A stretch of DNA of 64,000 nt, taken from Pseudogymnoascus destructans. Its lineage: Eukaryota; Ascomycota; Leotiomycetes; Thelebolales; Thelebolaceae. Under the pieces are notes generated by a model. That model saw only the letters and a list, made by a program, of their open reading frames with translations. It made no database searches and was not told the origin of the DNA. Shown here in pieces: positions 51,021 to 63,030 of the stretch. Both the position numbers and the translations under genes were made by a program. The stretch is taken from positions 970,501 to 1,034,500 of the forward strand of contig NW_020167525.1 in NCBI RefSeq assembly GCF_001641265.1, given 5' to 3'. The stretch's first letter is position 1. Each line of letters begins with the position of its first letter.

Positions 51021-53089
51021 ATGTCTATAGTGGCAGAGTAAGAACCCTACCCACAGCAGGGTCACTCCGAAATTGCTAATGAACCCCAAGCCAGGTCCGA
51101 CGCGTCGACTCGCAGTTGGACAGACTGCAGCTCGCACACCTCAAATCCGCCACCTCTTCACCTGCACTGAACTACAGACGCCTTTCTACCACCTCCGAGG
51201 CCACCGAACAAATATCTACCTCCCCGCAAATCGAAGAGCTCCAGGTCCTCATCAAAGCCCTCTCAGCGACTTCGTCGTCGAAAGCACTCCTCCCAGCATG
51301 GCGGATCTCGATGCTCCTCGGGCAGGCGGGCCTGTCAGAAGGTGAAGTCAATGCACTAGGCGAGACAAAGAGTCCGTATGAGAAGGAGCTAGAGTGGCTC
51401 CTGGTCAGCAAAGCGACGGTGCAAGCGTACGGCGTGCTCCTGAACACTCTGCTGGAGCAGACGATCCCGCTCAGCAACGACATATGGTACTGGGACGAGG
51501 TGCTCGGGTCGTACACGTCCACGGCCATCTACACGATTCAGACCTCGCCGCTGCGGTTCTGGGACTGGACGAAGGATATCTACGAGGATTCGCGGGAGAG
51601 GTTCTCCAGACTAAGGGAGGCGCCCGAGGAGACACTTTCAGCTACGGCAATTGGCACGAGCGTTACGGCGCGGTGGAAGACGTTTTACGGATTAGTGAGG
51701 GATAGCATCCGCGAGCGGTCGGTCACGGATATTCAAGCGAGAGTTCTCTCTCCGCTGGCGAAATCGCGGTCCGAGGCACGCCGGAAGCAGGCGGGTCTGA
51801 GGCGCCTGAGGGAGATGAGCGCAAGTGGCCTTGGAGTGCTTATGGATGAGGGTCTCAACTTTGATATTAGCGAAGATAGCACTGGGATTCAGAGCACGGA
51901 CAGCGACTGGAACGTCGTGGTCGAGCGCAGTGTGGCGCTGATGGATACGGTGCTACGCAACGTGACGGCTCTGGAGACGGGGGTTTCGGAGTTCGAGGAC
52001 ATGGTCTTTGCGACCGTGGCGAACGACCCGGAGATCTCGTCGCGGAGTATGGGAATGGGCGAGCTGAGAGACAAGCCAGCGAAGCTGTGCAAGCGACTCC
52101 AGAATATCCTCAGCACCCACATCCCAGCACACGTCCAGGCGCAGCAACACCTTCGATCCCAGTACGGCCGTCCCAACCGCCTCGTGCGCTACTGGCTCCC
52201 AGCCACCGCGCTCCTCCTCTCCTCCACCACCATCCTGCGCATCGTAGTAAACCGCAAAGCCGCCATCCTCGAATGGATCCAAGACCTCGGCTCCACCATG
52301 CAAGATTTCTGGATGAACTGGATCGTCGACCCGACTAAAAAGATCATCAAAACAATCCGCCACGACGAAGGCAGCGAAGTCGCTATTATGAGCCGAGAGT
52401 CTCTCAAAGGTGACCGCGATAGCCTTGAGCGCATGGTCGTTGACTTCGCTATTGATAACCCGCAGGCCGCTGGCATGGGCGGCGGCTCCCTGAACGATGC
52501 ACATATAGCTGAGATCCGCGCGAAGGTTAAGGAGGGCGACTTGACGCCGGTGCTGCGCGCATATGAGAAGGATCTGCGCCGCCCGTTCGTGGGAACCGTG
52601 CGGGGCGACCTGGTGCGCACGCTGCTGATCCAGGTGCAGAAGACGAAGGTGGATGTTGAGGTTGCGCTGAGTGGGATCGATGCCCTTCTCAAGAGCCAGG
52701 AACTCGTGTTTGGCTTTGTCGGGCTGACGCCGGGGTTCTTGGTGTGTATAGGTGTTGGGAGGTACATCAGTGGGATGTTTGGCGAGAGGAGGGGACAGAA
52801 GTATGGGCATAGGGCTGGGCAGATGATACGGGTTCTACGGAATATCGACCGTATCCTGACGACATCGACGCCGTCGCCGAGTGGGATTTTGTCTTATAAG
52901 GACCATGGGTTGCTGCTCTGTGAGGTTCATGTGCTGCGCTCCAGGGCGGCGAAGCTGTTCCCGGGCGAGGTGGAGAGGGAGTTCTTTGAGGATGTGAATG
53001 AACTGGGGGACATCTCGATAGGGATTGAGAGGCAGCTGAAGGTTGTGCAGCGCATCAGGTGGGCATATGGGAAGTGGCTGTCCAAATGA
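51021..53089 (+). CDS. NCA2: Nuclear control of ATPase protein 2, NCA2 family
   Basis: A mitochondrial membrane protein needed in yeast for expression of the mitochondrial ATP6/ATP8 mRNA. Exon 1 is 17 nt (51021-51037) and exon 2 is 51091-53089, giving 671 aa. The 53-nt intron must end at the AAG at 51088-51090, not at the CAG four bases later, because only this keeps the frame and yields MSIVADQVRRVDSQLDRLQL. The C-terminal half has the family block: a membrane segment (YWLPATALLLSSTTILR), DPTKKIIKTIRHDEGS, QVQKTKVDVEVALSGIDALL and a second hydrophobic stretch (ELVFGFVGLTPGFLVCIGVG). It is intact. Confidence 0.92.
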
Positions 53090-53483
53090 GCGGGCATGCA
53101 AAGCGTTGCCCTGCCCCGTACTGGGTTCTAGAATCTACAGTGCCATATGACCACATATGAAAATTTGACGTGTACTAGACCACAGTATAATAAAGAAGCG
53201 CCTCATTTTATAATAGAACAAGCTCCATCGAGAACCAAGGACTTATACCACTTATCAGCTCTGCTATTGGACCTTTTTTTCTGCTGGGGCGGTGTTTCCT
53301 TTTGGTACCTGGCCAGCTCCAATTTTTTTCCTCAAAAAGTGGCGGAAACCGGATGCGGAGCACGTGACATGGCACAATCCCCACCACCCTTTCGCCATGT
53401 GAAATATATGGAGGGGGAGTCATACTTTTACTCTTTTTACAAGTTTATATGTTTATTTGTATATATCTGTATATTTTCTTGTA
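53090..53483. promoter_or_regulatory. Spacer upstream of the PLP decarboxylase
   Basis: A 394-bp tandem-gene spacer with CACGTG-like CACGTGACA at about 53361 and a T-rich leader before the ATG. No gene is seen. Confidence 0.4.
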
Positions 53484-55080
53484 ATGGGTTCCATAGAATC
53501 AGCGCCGCCGTTGAGCAATGGCAGAGTGAACGAGTCGCCCTTGAACCGGGCAGACGAGGTTGCAGATGTAAGCGTTATTACAAAGTGGCAAAAGCACATA
53601 CCCGATTTGCCTTATATGCGTATACTGACAATGCCGGTAGCTGTTAAATTCCGTCCAGGAGCTCATCATCCCTTTTATTCGCCGCGCGGATGAGGAAGCG
53701 GCTGTGAAACATATGGGACATGGCGAGAGCGGGAGCTCCGGAAGCGCACTGGTCGAGTCGCACAAGCCGGCGGAACTCGTGAAGTTGCTTAACCTGCAGC
53801 TTCCGGAGACTGGGGGAGGGAAAACGGCGCTCTTGGATGTTATCCAGCAGGTCTTGAAGTATAGCGTTAACACGTGGGATCAAGGCTTCCTGGATAAGTT
53901 GTACGCCAGCACCAACCCTGTCGGCGTAGTCTCCGAGCTCATCCTCGCAACCCTCAACACCAACGTGCACGTCTACCAAGTATCCCCCGCCCTGACCGTA
54001 ATCGAAAAAACAGTCACCGCCCGCTTCGCCAACCTCTACGGCTTCACCAGCCCCCACGCCGGCGGCTTCTCCACCCAAGGCGGCAGCGGAAGCAACCTCA
54101 GCGCCCTTATCATCGCGCGGAACACCCTCTACCCCAAGACCAAGACTGACGGAAACGGCACCTACAACTTTGTAATCTTCACCTCGGCGCACGGCCACTA
54201 CTCCTTCGAGAAAGCAGCCCAGATGATAGGTCTCGGCTCCCGCAACCTCGTCCCGGTCCCCGTTGACGACGCAGGCGCCATGCTCCCCACCGAACTCGAG
54301 CGCCTCATCCTCGCCGCCAAGGATGCGGGGAAGACGCCCCTCCTCGTCAATGCCACGGCTGGCTCTACAGTCCTCGGCTCCTTCGACCCGTTCGAGGAGA
54401 TCGCGGCTGTGGCGCGCAGGCACGGGATGTGGATGCACGTTGACGGCGCGTGGGGCGGGTCAGTCATTTTCTCCGAGACGCAGCGCCATAAGCTTAAGGG
54501 CGTGCATCTTGCTGATTCGGTGGCTGTGAACCCGCATAAGATGCTTGGGGCACCGACGACGTGCTCGTTGCTGCTGGGGAAGGATTTGAGGCAGTTCCAT
54601 CGCGCGAATACGTTGCCGGCGGGGTATCTGTTCCACGGCGCTGATTCGGATGGCGAGGTGTGGGACCTGGCGGATCTGACGCCGCAGTGTGGACGTAGGC
54701 CGGATAGCTTGAAGGTCGCGCTGAGCTGGACGTATTATGGTGCTGCAGGGTACGGACGCATGATTGACGAGGCGTTTGAGGCTGCGGCATATTTGGCTGG
54801 GTTGGTGGAGAAGAACAAGGATTTCGTGCTGGTGTCGCAGAATCCGCCGCCTTGTCTCCAGGTGTGCTTTTATTATGCGCCGAGGGGGTTCAGTGAGGTG
54901 CCAGAGAAGAATACGATGGCGACGGCGGGGGTGGTGGAGAGGTTGGTTGGGAGGGGGTTTATGGTTGATCATGCGCCGGGGGAGAGGGGGAATTTCTTTA
55001 GGGTGGTGGTTAATATTCAGACGAGGAAGGGGACGTTGGATGGGCTTGTGAAGGCGATTGTGGATATTGGGAAGGACTGA
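53484..55080 (+). CDS. Group II PLP-dependent decarboxylase (glutamate/cysteine-sulfinate decarboxylase-like)
   Basis: It decarboxylates an acidic or aromatic amino acid in the cytosol; the exact substrate cannot be told. Two exons (53484-53567, 53659-55080; 91-nt intron) give 501 aa. Family blocks include LDKLYASTNPVGVVSELILA, FSTQGGSGSNLSAL, TSAHGHYSFEKAAQMIG, LLVNATAGSTVLGSFDP, MWMHVDGAWGGSVIFSE and the PLP lysine near 322 in AVNPHKMLGAPTTCS. The LGAPxxCS context after the lysine resembles the cysteine sulfinic acid / glutamate decarboxylase-like branch and not yeast-type Gad1. The start gives MGSIESAPPLSNGR. Confidence 0.9.
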
Positions 55081-55167
55081 GAGATGGGGGGGTGAGAGGA
55101 TGAGAGGGGGCATTTTGGATAAATACCATACTGGTGGTCCGCAAGGAAGACAATTTAGACAGAGATA

Positions 55168-55590
55168 CAGTAGAACCCCGATATAAGATTCCCCGATATA
55201 AGAATACCCGATATAAGAATCCCCGATATAAGAATCCCCGATAGAAGAATACCCCACCGTGTAAGAATATATCTTCTACACCAGCTAGTCGGGGTGCAAA
55301 TCCTCTTGTATCGAGATCAAGGATATATCGAATAATCACCTCCTCTTCTACTTCAGTCAACTTGTGGCAATTGGCCTTAAGTTTGCGACGAGATGTTCGG
55401 CCAGTAATTCTATAAGAAAGCGTAGTATAAGGGACATTGTAGAGATTTGCATCAGAGCGACGACCAAGTTTCTTAGATGATCGGATAGCCTCGATAGCTA
55501 AGATGATTCGTGCTTGTTGGGATTGGTTCTTGGGATTGGATTTCCATTGGTGGTTGTTAAGAAAACGCGTGTTAAATTTGGTAGGTAGGG
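55168..55590 (-). pseudogene. Fot1/pogo relic: one terminus and the transposase N-terminus
   Basis: The left end CAGTAGAACCCCGATATAAGA at 55168, preceded by TA, is a typical fungal pogo-family terminus. It is followed by five 15-16-bp copies of CCCGATATAAGAAT (55176-55253). From about 55265 to 55580 the minus strand encodes the N-terminal HTH region of a Fot1-type transposase: ARIILAIEAIRSSKKLG, YNVPYTTLSYRITG, then HKLTEVEEEVIIRYILDLDT and RGFAPRLAGVED. The catalytic domain is missing: the coding part runs straight into the terminal repeats, so an internal deletion removed most of the element. The second end is not recognised. Confidence 0.8.
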
Positions 55591-56150
55591 ACGTTACCCG
55601 ACCTACATTTTAAGCATCTCCTTCCTTGTGGAAACACGATATAAACAAAAAATATAGACAATGAAATATAGTATCAGGATACCAGACCTACAACTAAATA
55701 ATTATTCGTTATAATCTGTATCCTCTGTATCCTCTGTATCGTATTTGCACGAGGTCAGTCGTGGGGAACGCAAGACCACCTCGCTACCTACAGGGGTCAT
55801 CCAGTTCTCCAGTTCTAGCGGAGCCCACGACCGCCGCCGCCCATCATAATATACGGTACCTTGATTGATTTGCCTCCCACTGAACGTCGTCGCATCACCA
55901 GCTCAACGATTCCTACGCCGGCGACGAAATAATCAACAGATCACAGCTACAGCTTCGATCTCGCCATTCTGCACTCCCCGGGAGATCTTCATGCCAATCG
56001 ACACCTCGCTCGTGAAATCTACGCCTCGCGATCTGTTCCTGTTCCCGCTACCTAGACCAGACCCCACAACAACGACGACGACTACCTCGTTGTCCTCCCC
56101 CCCCCCCTCCCATCACCATCACCACCACCACCACCACCACCGCCGCAAAG
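55591..56150. promoter_or_regulatory. Promoter and 5' UTR of the Rab gene
   Basis: About 560 bp. Just before the ATG lies a CAC-rich simple repeat (about 56110-56143), preceded by a C-run. A frame that translates to poly-His here is a consequence of the repeat and not a gene. Confidence 0.45.
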
Positions 56151-56926
56151 ATGGCCGGATCCCGCAACTATGACTTCCTGGTACGGCCCGGCTGCCACGC
56201 ATCCCCACCTCCCGATCCCTCCGCTAACAAACCGCGCGCAGATCAAGCTCCTCCTCATCGGCGACTCGGGCGTCGGCAAGTCCTGCTGCCTCCTGCGCTT
56301 CAGCGAGGACTCCTTCACCCCTTCCTTCATCACCACCATCGGCATCGACTTCAAGATCCGCACCATCGAGCTGGACGGCAAGCGCGTCAAGCTGCAGATC
56401 TGGGATACGGCGGGCCAGGAGCGCTTCCGCACTATTACCACGGCGTACTACCGCGGCGCCATGGGCATTTTATTAGTGTACGATGTTACAGACGAGAGGA
56501 GTTTTAACAGTTTGTTCCCCCCTTGACTGTTCCCGAGCTGGCCGTCCATCCTCGTCGCCCCCGGTGACGGAATTATAACGAAGAACGAGCACATGCTAAC
56601 CACCCCCTCCCCACTCCACAGACATCCGCACCTGGTTCTCCAACGTCGAGCAGCACGCCACGGAAGGCGTGAACAAGATCCTCATCGGCAACAAGTGCGA
56701 CTGGGACGACAAGCGCACCGTGTCGACCGAGCGTGGCCAAGCCCTCGCCGACGAGCTGGGCATCCCCTTCCTCGAGGTCAGCGCGAAGGCGAACATCAAT
56801 GTCGAGAAGGCATTCTTCAGCCTCGCGGCGGATATCAAGAGACGGATTGTCGACAGCGCGAAGACGGAGGAGAGTAAGGGGGTGGATGTGGCGCAGGGAA
56901 GCAGTGTGGGTGGGAAGTGCTGTTAG
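56151..56926 (+). CDS. SEC4: SEC4/Rab8-type secretory small GTPase
   Basis: A Rab GTPase driving post-Golgi vesicle delivery to the hyphal tip; this branch is known as SEC4 in yeast and SrgA in Aspergillus. Three exons (56151-56180, 56242-56509, 56622-56926) give 200 aa. The G1 P-loop GDSGVGKS (17-24), switch I threonine in TTIGIDFKIRT, G3 WDTAGQE (64-70), G4 NKCD and G5 VSAK are all present, and the C-terminal Cys-Cys is the double geranylgeranylation site. The TTIGIDFKIRTIELDGK effector block is SEC4/Rab8/Rab10-like. Exon 2 ends at a weak GTTTGT donor, but only this gives SFNN-IRTWF. Confidence 0.93.
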
Positions 56927-59174
56927 AGGGGTGTCAGGGTCTGAGGACGTGGTTGGGTGAAGGGCCTAATTGGTTGGGGGTGGGCGCTGTTGCGATGAGA
57001 CGGCGTTTGATAGAGGACCGAACGGAGGGGAGAATTCCCAGCATGCTGCTCGCTGTCGCTCTCCTGTGTCACTCTTTCGCAGAGGCGGATGCGAGCAACG
57101 CAGCTCTCTCTCCGTCCGGGTGGTGTCCACTCACGTACATCCTGTTTGTTATCTTTTCCTTCTCTGTTCCGAGAGTGGCGTTTTTTACTCCTTTTTTTTT
57201 TGCTGGGATTGCGAGTTTTGAGAAGCCAGCAGCACAAGTACACGATGGTCGCGGGGCCTGTGGGTTATAAATAGTTTTGTTCATAAATGGGATGGGGGTT
57301 TTAGACGTTTTCTGCTGGTGCTGATGGCTTTTGTGGTGTAGGGGATTGGTGATGTGATGTGCTTATGCGTGTGTATGTGTATGTTCGTCGGCGAGGTGTT
57401 CTCGTTGTTCTATTTCCTATTTGCATGTGTGTGTGCACAATATCTTGTCTTCCTGGGAGGATTATTGTCACTTTCCTCCTTCCATACAAGATCTCTACGC
57501 TACTATCCAAGACACAGACAATACCACCAGCAATCACCATTCCAAACCACCCAACAACCCAAATACACCACGAGAACTTCTCGCCCTCCAATCTACCATC
57601 AAACTCTCTTCCCCACATACTCGCCGTTAGTTTCCCGGATCGAGAAACGGGTAGGCTCGGCCCTCGGCCTCCGCCCCTCTTCCCGAAAGCATATAAAAGG
57701 CACCCCTTCCTCGTAGATGAGTGAGCTCCACAGACACTCTATAATAAACCTACCTTTCTCGTGTGGTGTGGTGGTTGGTTCTGGTGGTTTGTCAGCTAGT
57801 CAAATCTCCTATTCATATCTTACCTTCTTCTTCTCATCATTGTGTCCCCTTTTTAGCTATTTTCTTTTGTTTTTACTGCCGCCTCACGCCGAAAACGAGC
57901 AAATGCGCTGGAAACGAGGTGTGCTGGCTCCCACTCTAGCCTACTTTCTCACATGCCTTCCTCCTCCTACTGTCGCTGCACGCTCTCCCCTCCAAACCTC
58001 TCATTTATGTCCAGCAGAACAGCCCTTCATTTATTTCTCAACCCACCGCTGCTTTCAGAACTTCTATTTTTTTCCAATCTGCTCTTCATTATCATATCTC
58101 CTCTCATATTTCAGCTTGAATTATAAAAAAGCATTGTTGCATACAGCATTTGCAAATGAAGACACAACGCGACTCCGGAACCAACTATATAATCCAGTCT
58201 ATGTCCTCTCCCATTAATTGGGATGGTAACTTGGCAGATCCAGTGCACACGCCGCTCTGCACGCGCTCGGCCTGGCTGTACCTGGTTATCATCCTGGAGG
58301 ACCCACGAAGTTCAAAGGCTTGTAGAAGAAGCATGCAGTGGTTGGGTGCGGGTATTTCCCCCTTTCCAGGAGAATCCTCTATTTTTTGCAATTTTTTTGG
58401 CTTATATGAGAACTCCCCCAGATGCCTGTGGGAGGAGATATTGATTTTTGAGGTTTTTTGGGAGATTGATAAATCTCATGGAGACGGGGTTTGGCGAGGT
58501 GAAGCGATGCGTCGGGGGGGGTGGGATTGACTGTGTATTTCGATGATGAGGGAGGGAAGGTGCGGTGGTTGAAGTTGTGCTGTGGAAAGTGGAAGGAGCG
58601 GATATTGTAGTTATGTTGTGGAAGGAGGAAAGGGGCGCCGGCGATGGTGGGATGGCGCCAACGGCGGAAGGAGCGGCACGTGCGGTTAGTCTGGGTCCAC
58701 AATCCGTGACTTGACAGTGACTGAGAGCGTGATATCTGTTCTGGGAAACGGAGGCTGGTTCGATACGATGTGGGGTTTTATAACCAGATAGGGGTTCGGG
58801 AATGGGGGATGGGTATGTAATTGCTGGATATATGATAAATCCACTGCGGGATTGGCTTGGGATCCCAGGAAAATGATAAGTCTCTATCATGAGTAGACTA
58901 CATCTCTGATCCTCTGAGTGTGAGAGATATGGCAAGAGAAATCAGAACCAGCAAGGAGTAGACAAGCAATGAGCCAAAGTATCTCGGCGGCGACGTTAAG
59001 CTCTGTGATTGTACGATGAGAGAAATGCTTACTTGTCTTACCCCCTTCTTCGGTCCCCTCACATTCAGTCCAGCCACTTCCCAAGATATTCCTCCAGCCC
59101 CTCATCCCCACCCCCATCCTGCCTACCACGCAAGAAGAAAAACCAAAGAAATTTTGATGAACAACTCATCATAA
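56927..59174. other. Long intergenic region, no supported gene
   Basis: About 2.2 kb. The first few hundred bases are presumably the SEC4 3' UTR. Several open frames (56923-57243, 57354-57724, 57717-58217, 58150-58530, 58402-58935) have T- or P-rich, non-family-like sequences. No tRNA, rRNA or repeat array is recognised. It marks the change from the housekeeping block to the next transposon island. Confidence 0.45.
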
Positions 59175-61388
59175 TGGCCTTAAGAACGGGCAACGTATTT
59201 GGGACAACAGTTAACGAAGTTCTCGAGCATAATGCAGCAGAACATGACCAGACCATCCGGTAAGAACACGAAGGGAACCATGCGCATGGTTCATAGCTTC
59301 ATACCTATAAACGATCCAACAATCAAAGACGCTTACACCATGCGCAGGATCGAACCAATTCTCCAGACTCTTGGGCAGAAGTGGATAAAGACGTTCTTCC
59401 AAGCAGATGGTGCTAACGGGTTTTGGGCCATCCCTCTCCACCACCGACACATCTACAAAACGGGTTTCTCTACACATATCGGCCAAATGGCCTACCTCCG
59501 CATGGGTCAGGGATTGACAGGCGCGCCCTCAACCTACTCCAAGGCGAAGGACATTATCACAGGACCGATTCCTGAACCATTTCCAGAACCTGACACGAGG
59601 CAGCCCTAGGCAAAGCTGTTCTCATTTCGTCGACGACGACATTGGAGGAGGGCGGTCGTTTCAAGAGCTGTTCCATTTTCTATAGGTACACTACTTTCCA
59701 AGGTTGCTATAGTTTAAGTTTACCCTCAACCCGAAAAAAGCACGTTTTTTCACAAGTGAGTTGCATGTCCTAGGTTTTACACGAACCCAACAAGGGATAA
59801 GACCATCTACCGACAAACTCGCTGCCTTCCGGGACATTAAATCCCCCACCTGCGAAGAGGAACTCCTCCGGATCCTGTACGCGCTACCGTACCTTAAGAC
59901 ATTTATTCCAGGGAGAGCAGATCTAACCACCATCATGAAATCGGCCTTATTGTACGAGACGAAGACCCTGTCTACTGGCGCGAAATAGAAGAAGTGCACA
60001 TTTTTTACAGCTGGCGACCCAAACGTGCAATACCATCTTTCAGCCGACGCCTCAAAGACTGGCATCGGAGCCTGTCTCTTCCAGATCCCCGACCACCCTC
60101 CAGGCACTAACGCAAAGCAAACCAAGCCGGAAGTTCGAAAGATAGTGATGTTCATCTCTACCCGTCTCACACAGGACCCCAGAGCCGATGGACAGTAACG
60201 GAGCGTGAGGCCTTTGCAGTACTCGCAAGCTTAGAGGAAACAGAATGGCTTACAAGGGGCTCTCCCTTCCCTATCATTGTCTACACGGACCACAAGTCCC
60301 TGATCCCCATGCTTAAGGGCGAAACAGTACCAGACCGGATTGCTCGCTGGCAAATACGTTTTAGTCAGTTCTTCTGTGACTACGTACATGTGCCCGGAAA
60401 AGAACTCGTTGTCGCGGACGGGCTATCCCTTACACATCCACATACCCGAAAAAGACCGACGACGACGAATTGATTGCGTTTCCGGTAGACATCGACCGAG
60501 AACCCTCCCAACCATTCAGCACGTTGGCAAGTTGAACACACTGATTGAGGACGAATGGTATACAGAAGTGATTGATGTTTTGCGCCACCCAGAGAAGTAC
60601 CAGGCAGGAGATCCCACAACACTTGAGCGGGCAAATAACGAGAGATTACTCAGAAAGGCAGCGAGATTTAAGCTCGTCGAAGTAGCATACATGGAAAGGA
60701 ACGGCAAGACGAGCCTTTGCGTCCCAAGAAAGACGGTTAAATGGGTGCTCAACCATATACATGAGCAACACGGCCACTACGCAGCAGGCATATGTTTACA
60801 AGCAGCCTTCGGAAAATTCTACTGGCCTACTCGACGTCAAGACATTCGCACGCACTGCGCATCGTGCTGGAATTGCCTTAACGCCAATGAAACCATCCCA
60901 AAGGCTTCTCCCGATCCTAACCCAGGAACCATTTGACTTGGTAGGCTTCGACCTAATAGGTCCTATCTTTCCGCCCTCTGAGGATGGCCACCGCTGGATC
61001 TTCGTGAAGGTCAAGTACCTAAACGCGCAAAATCTGGGGCGATCCCTTTATCGCTGCTACTGCAGAAGCATGCTACCAGTCGCTTAAGCATGACATACTA
61101 GATGTGTACGGGAACCCCCGCGCGACATATTCAGACAATGGATCACAGTTCGTTACCGGAATGATGGCAGATGAGCTAAAGAGGAGAGGAGTTCGGAGAA
61201 TCTTCGCACCAGTTTACAGCCCCTCCTCAGTTGGCCTCAACGAGTGCATGGTCAAGATAGCTTCGATCCAAAAGAACCCACACCTAAAATCGCGGTGGAA
61301 TGTCTTGCTTCCACTAGTTGTGCACGCGGCCAACTGCAGAACAATGATGTCCTTAGGATTCGGAAAGTTCGCAGCCAGCTCTCTCTAA
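59175..61388 (+). pseudogene. Degenerate Ty3/gypsy-type pol
   Basis: A decayed LTR-retrotransposon polyprotein of a different family from the chromovirus. Recognisable pieces in order: reverse transcriptase (RMVHSFIPINDPTIKDAYTM, FQADGANGFWAIPLHHRHIY, YLRMGQGLTGAPSTYSKAKD), RNase H in shifting frames near 60020-60420 (LSADASKTGIGACLFQ, YTDHKSLIPMLKG), a zinc-binding integrase head near 60770-60880 (EQHGHYAAG, HCASCWNC) and the integrase core to about 61290 (FDLVGFDLIGPIFPPSEDG, YSDNGSQFVTGMM, APVYSPSSVGLNE). At least five frameshifts or stops are present. No gag, LTR or chromodomain is evident. The YxDD catalytic box is not preserved in a readable form. Confidence 0.8.
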
Positions 61389-61973
61389 ACAGTAAAGATA
61401 ATGTCGAGAAGACAAGATGACAAGTAATGAGGTGACCAAAAAATACGGTGACAGCAGAACCCCCCGCCAGCGACAAAGAAGCGGCGCGGTGACAAGAACC
61501 CCTATCCCCACCACCCCACGCTGACGAGAACCCTACAGTGATAACAACGACAGCTACACCCAACGGAGAAGGCCACAACCATCTCCAGCGCAAAACGATG
61601 ACGATGGCCAAAGAATATTTTTTACGACACTTTTGAACATGAGGGTATTCTCTCTCTGGTGATTGTTATGCCGTCTTGCCTCATTTATCTCTCGCGGGGA
61701 GAGCCTTTATATTGTACGAGATGTATTCAGCAGTGCCGAGGAGACCGTGATGAGTTGGTGGTGGGGAGTGGGAGTGTGGGTGTGTTGGAGATGTGTCGGG
61801 GTTGAAGTGAGGAATTGGACGGGGATGAGAAACCGGTATGTGAAATGCGGGATGGATCCATCCCTGAGACGAGTCCATCCGGCAAGACAAACTGAGGGCC
61901 GGAATATCTTACACTGGTGCTGTTTTCCGTATCCCTCCTCGAAAAAATCACTTACCAATCCAGGACCACACAC
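61389..61973. other. Transposon-derived spacer
   Basis: About 585 bp following the degenerate gypsy pol, with several GACAAGAACCCC- and GACAGC-like short motifs that recur at 62970-63025 between the two LTRs. It may be 3' non-coding sequence of the same element. No gene is supported. Confidence 0.4.
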
Positions 61974-62917
61974 TGTAATGGTGGGTGCACCAGATGTGAG
62001 AATCTAGCCACCCAAGGAAGGGATGAATTTACTAAGACAACACACTGTCTTAGGAAAAAGAGCCAAAGGGTCGTAGCTTAGACTATTCCACAACGCAGCA
62101 ATCAGGTGTGTGACAGCAATCAGGTGTGTGATGTAGTGAAGTGGTTCAGACAAGTTGCAACAAATGTTGAGTCTGGGAACTCAGGGGTAAGTCAGAGGTT
62201 AACACCTCACTGACTTTTCAGAAACAAGGAGTAACAAGATGAATGCTTGGAAGCTTGGAAAAGACGTGGAAGTATGTGATAGTCGATTTACTGTATTGTC
62301 TGCTTGCCCTTTCTTAAGGAAAGGGCAATCCTATTTATGCTAAAGGAATGTAGTTCTCTCATTTTCCAAGACTTTCCATGACTTACCAGGCTTGGTAACT
62401 GTAGTCGACGTAAGAGAATCCCATAGAACCATCTCTTAGGTTCATAGCCTATAGGAAGTAAAAGGAGGTCCAAGGTCAGAGTACCCCTATAGACAAATTA
62501 TGTCATAGACAAATTATGTCACAGACAAATTATGTCATAACTTAACCAATCTTGTGGGTAACTAAAGAGCGATGACATGTAATGAATCATAGAGGTTCGT
62601 AGGAGCTTTTAGAGCTATCGTTCATGCTCCTAGGCCTCTAGTTGGTAGAGATATGTCATGTGGTAGTATGAGTGATGTCATGTAATGAATCATAGAGGGT
62701 TGTAGAGATATGCTATGTGGTAATATCGGCCCAGTAACTAAGGAGCGATGACGTGTAATGAATCATAGATGGTTGTAGCAATCGTTGAGTAGTATTGCTC
62801 TTGTTGTTGGTGTGATAAGCCAAAATATGTATAGTGACTTGTAGGTTTGAGGAGGAGATTTCCAAGTTTGCTCTTGAGTTTGATAGCAAACTGAGTGCAA
62901 CGAATGTCAGTATGACA
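61974..62917 (-). repeat. Solo LTR, subfamily B, copy 2
   Basis: A 944-bp reverse-orientation LTR with a 5-bp target duplication CACAC (61969-61973, 62918-62922). It shares the triplicated 16-bp unit with the copy at 30914 and has a private 18-bp duplication (GACAGCAATCAGGTGTGT, near 62113). The 113-bp gap to the next LTR holds short GACAAGAACCC-type sequence shared with 61389-61973. Confidence 0.94.
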
Positions 62918-63030
62918 CACACGCATTCCCCAGTATATCCGTCTCCCCCTCTGACAACAGCAGCATCAGACTGTGACAGGAACCCCTGACAAGAACCCAT
63001 CAACGACAGCCCCCCCTACCAGCAAGAAAC

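Noticed and set aside
51953..52810. A 285-codon open frame on the minus strand
   Set aside because: Antisense shadow of the NCA2 gene; no family similarity.
53644..55257. Long minus-strand frames, including one rich in histidine, proline and arginine
   Set aside because: Antisense to the PLP decarboxylase; composition reflects the GC-rich opposite strand.
55865..56173. A frame ending in a run of about ten histidines
   Set aside because: It is translation of the CAC simple repeat in the SEC4 5' UTR.
57717..58217. A 166-codon frame with several hydrophobic stretches
   Set aside because: T-rich sequence produces Phe/Leu/Ser runs; there is no codon bias, family match or supporting neighbour.
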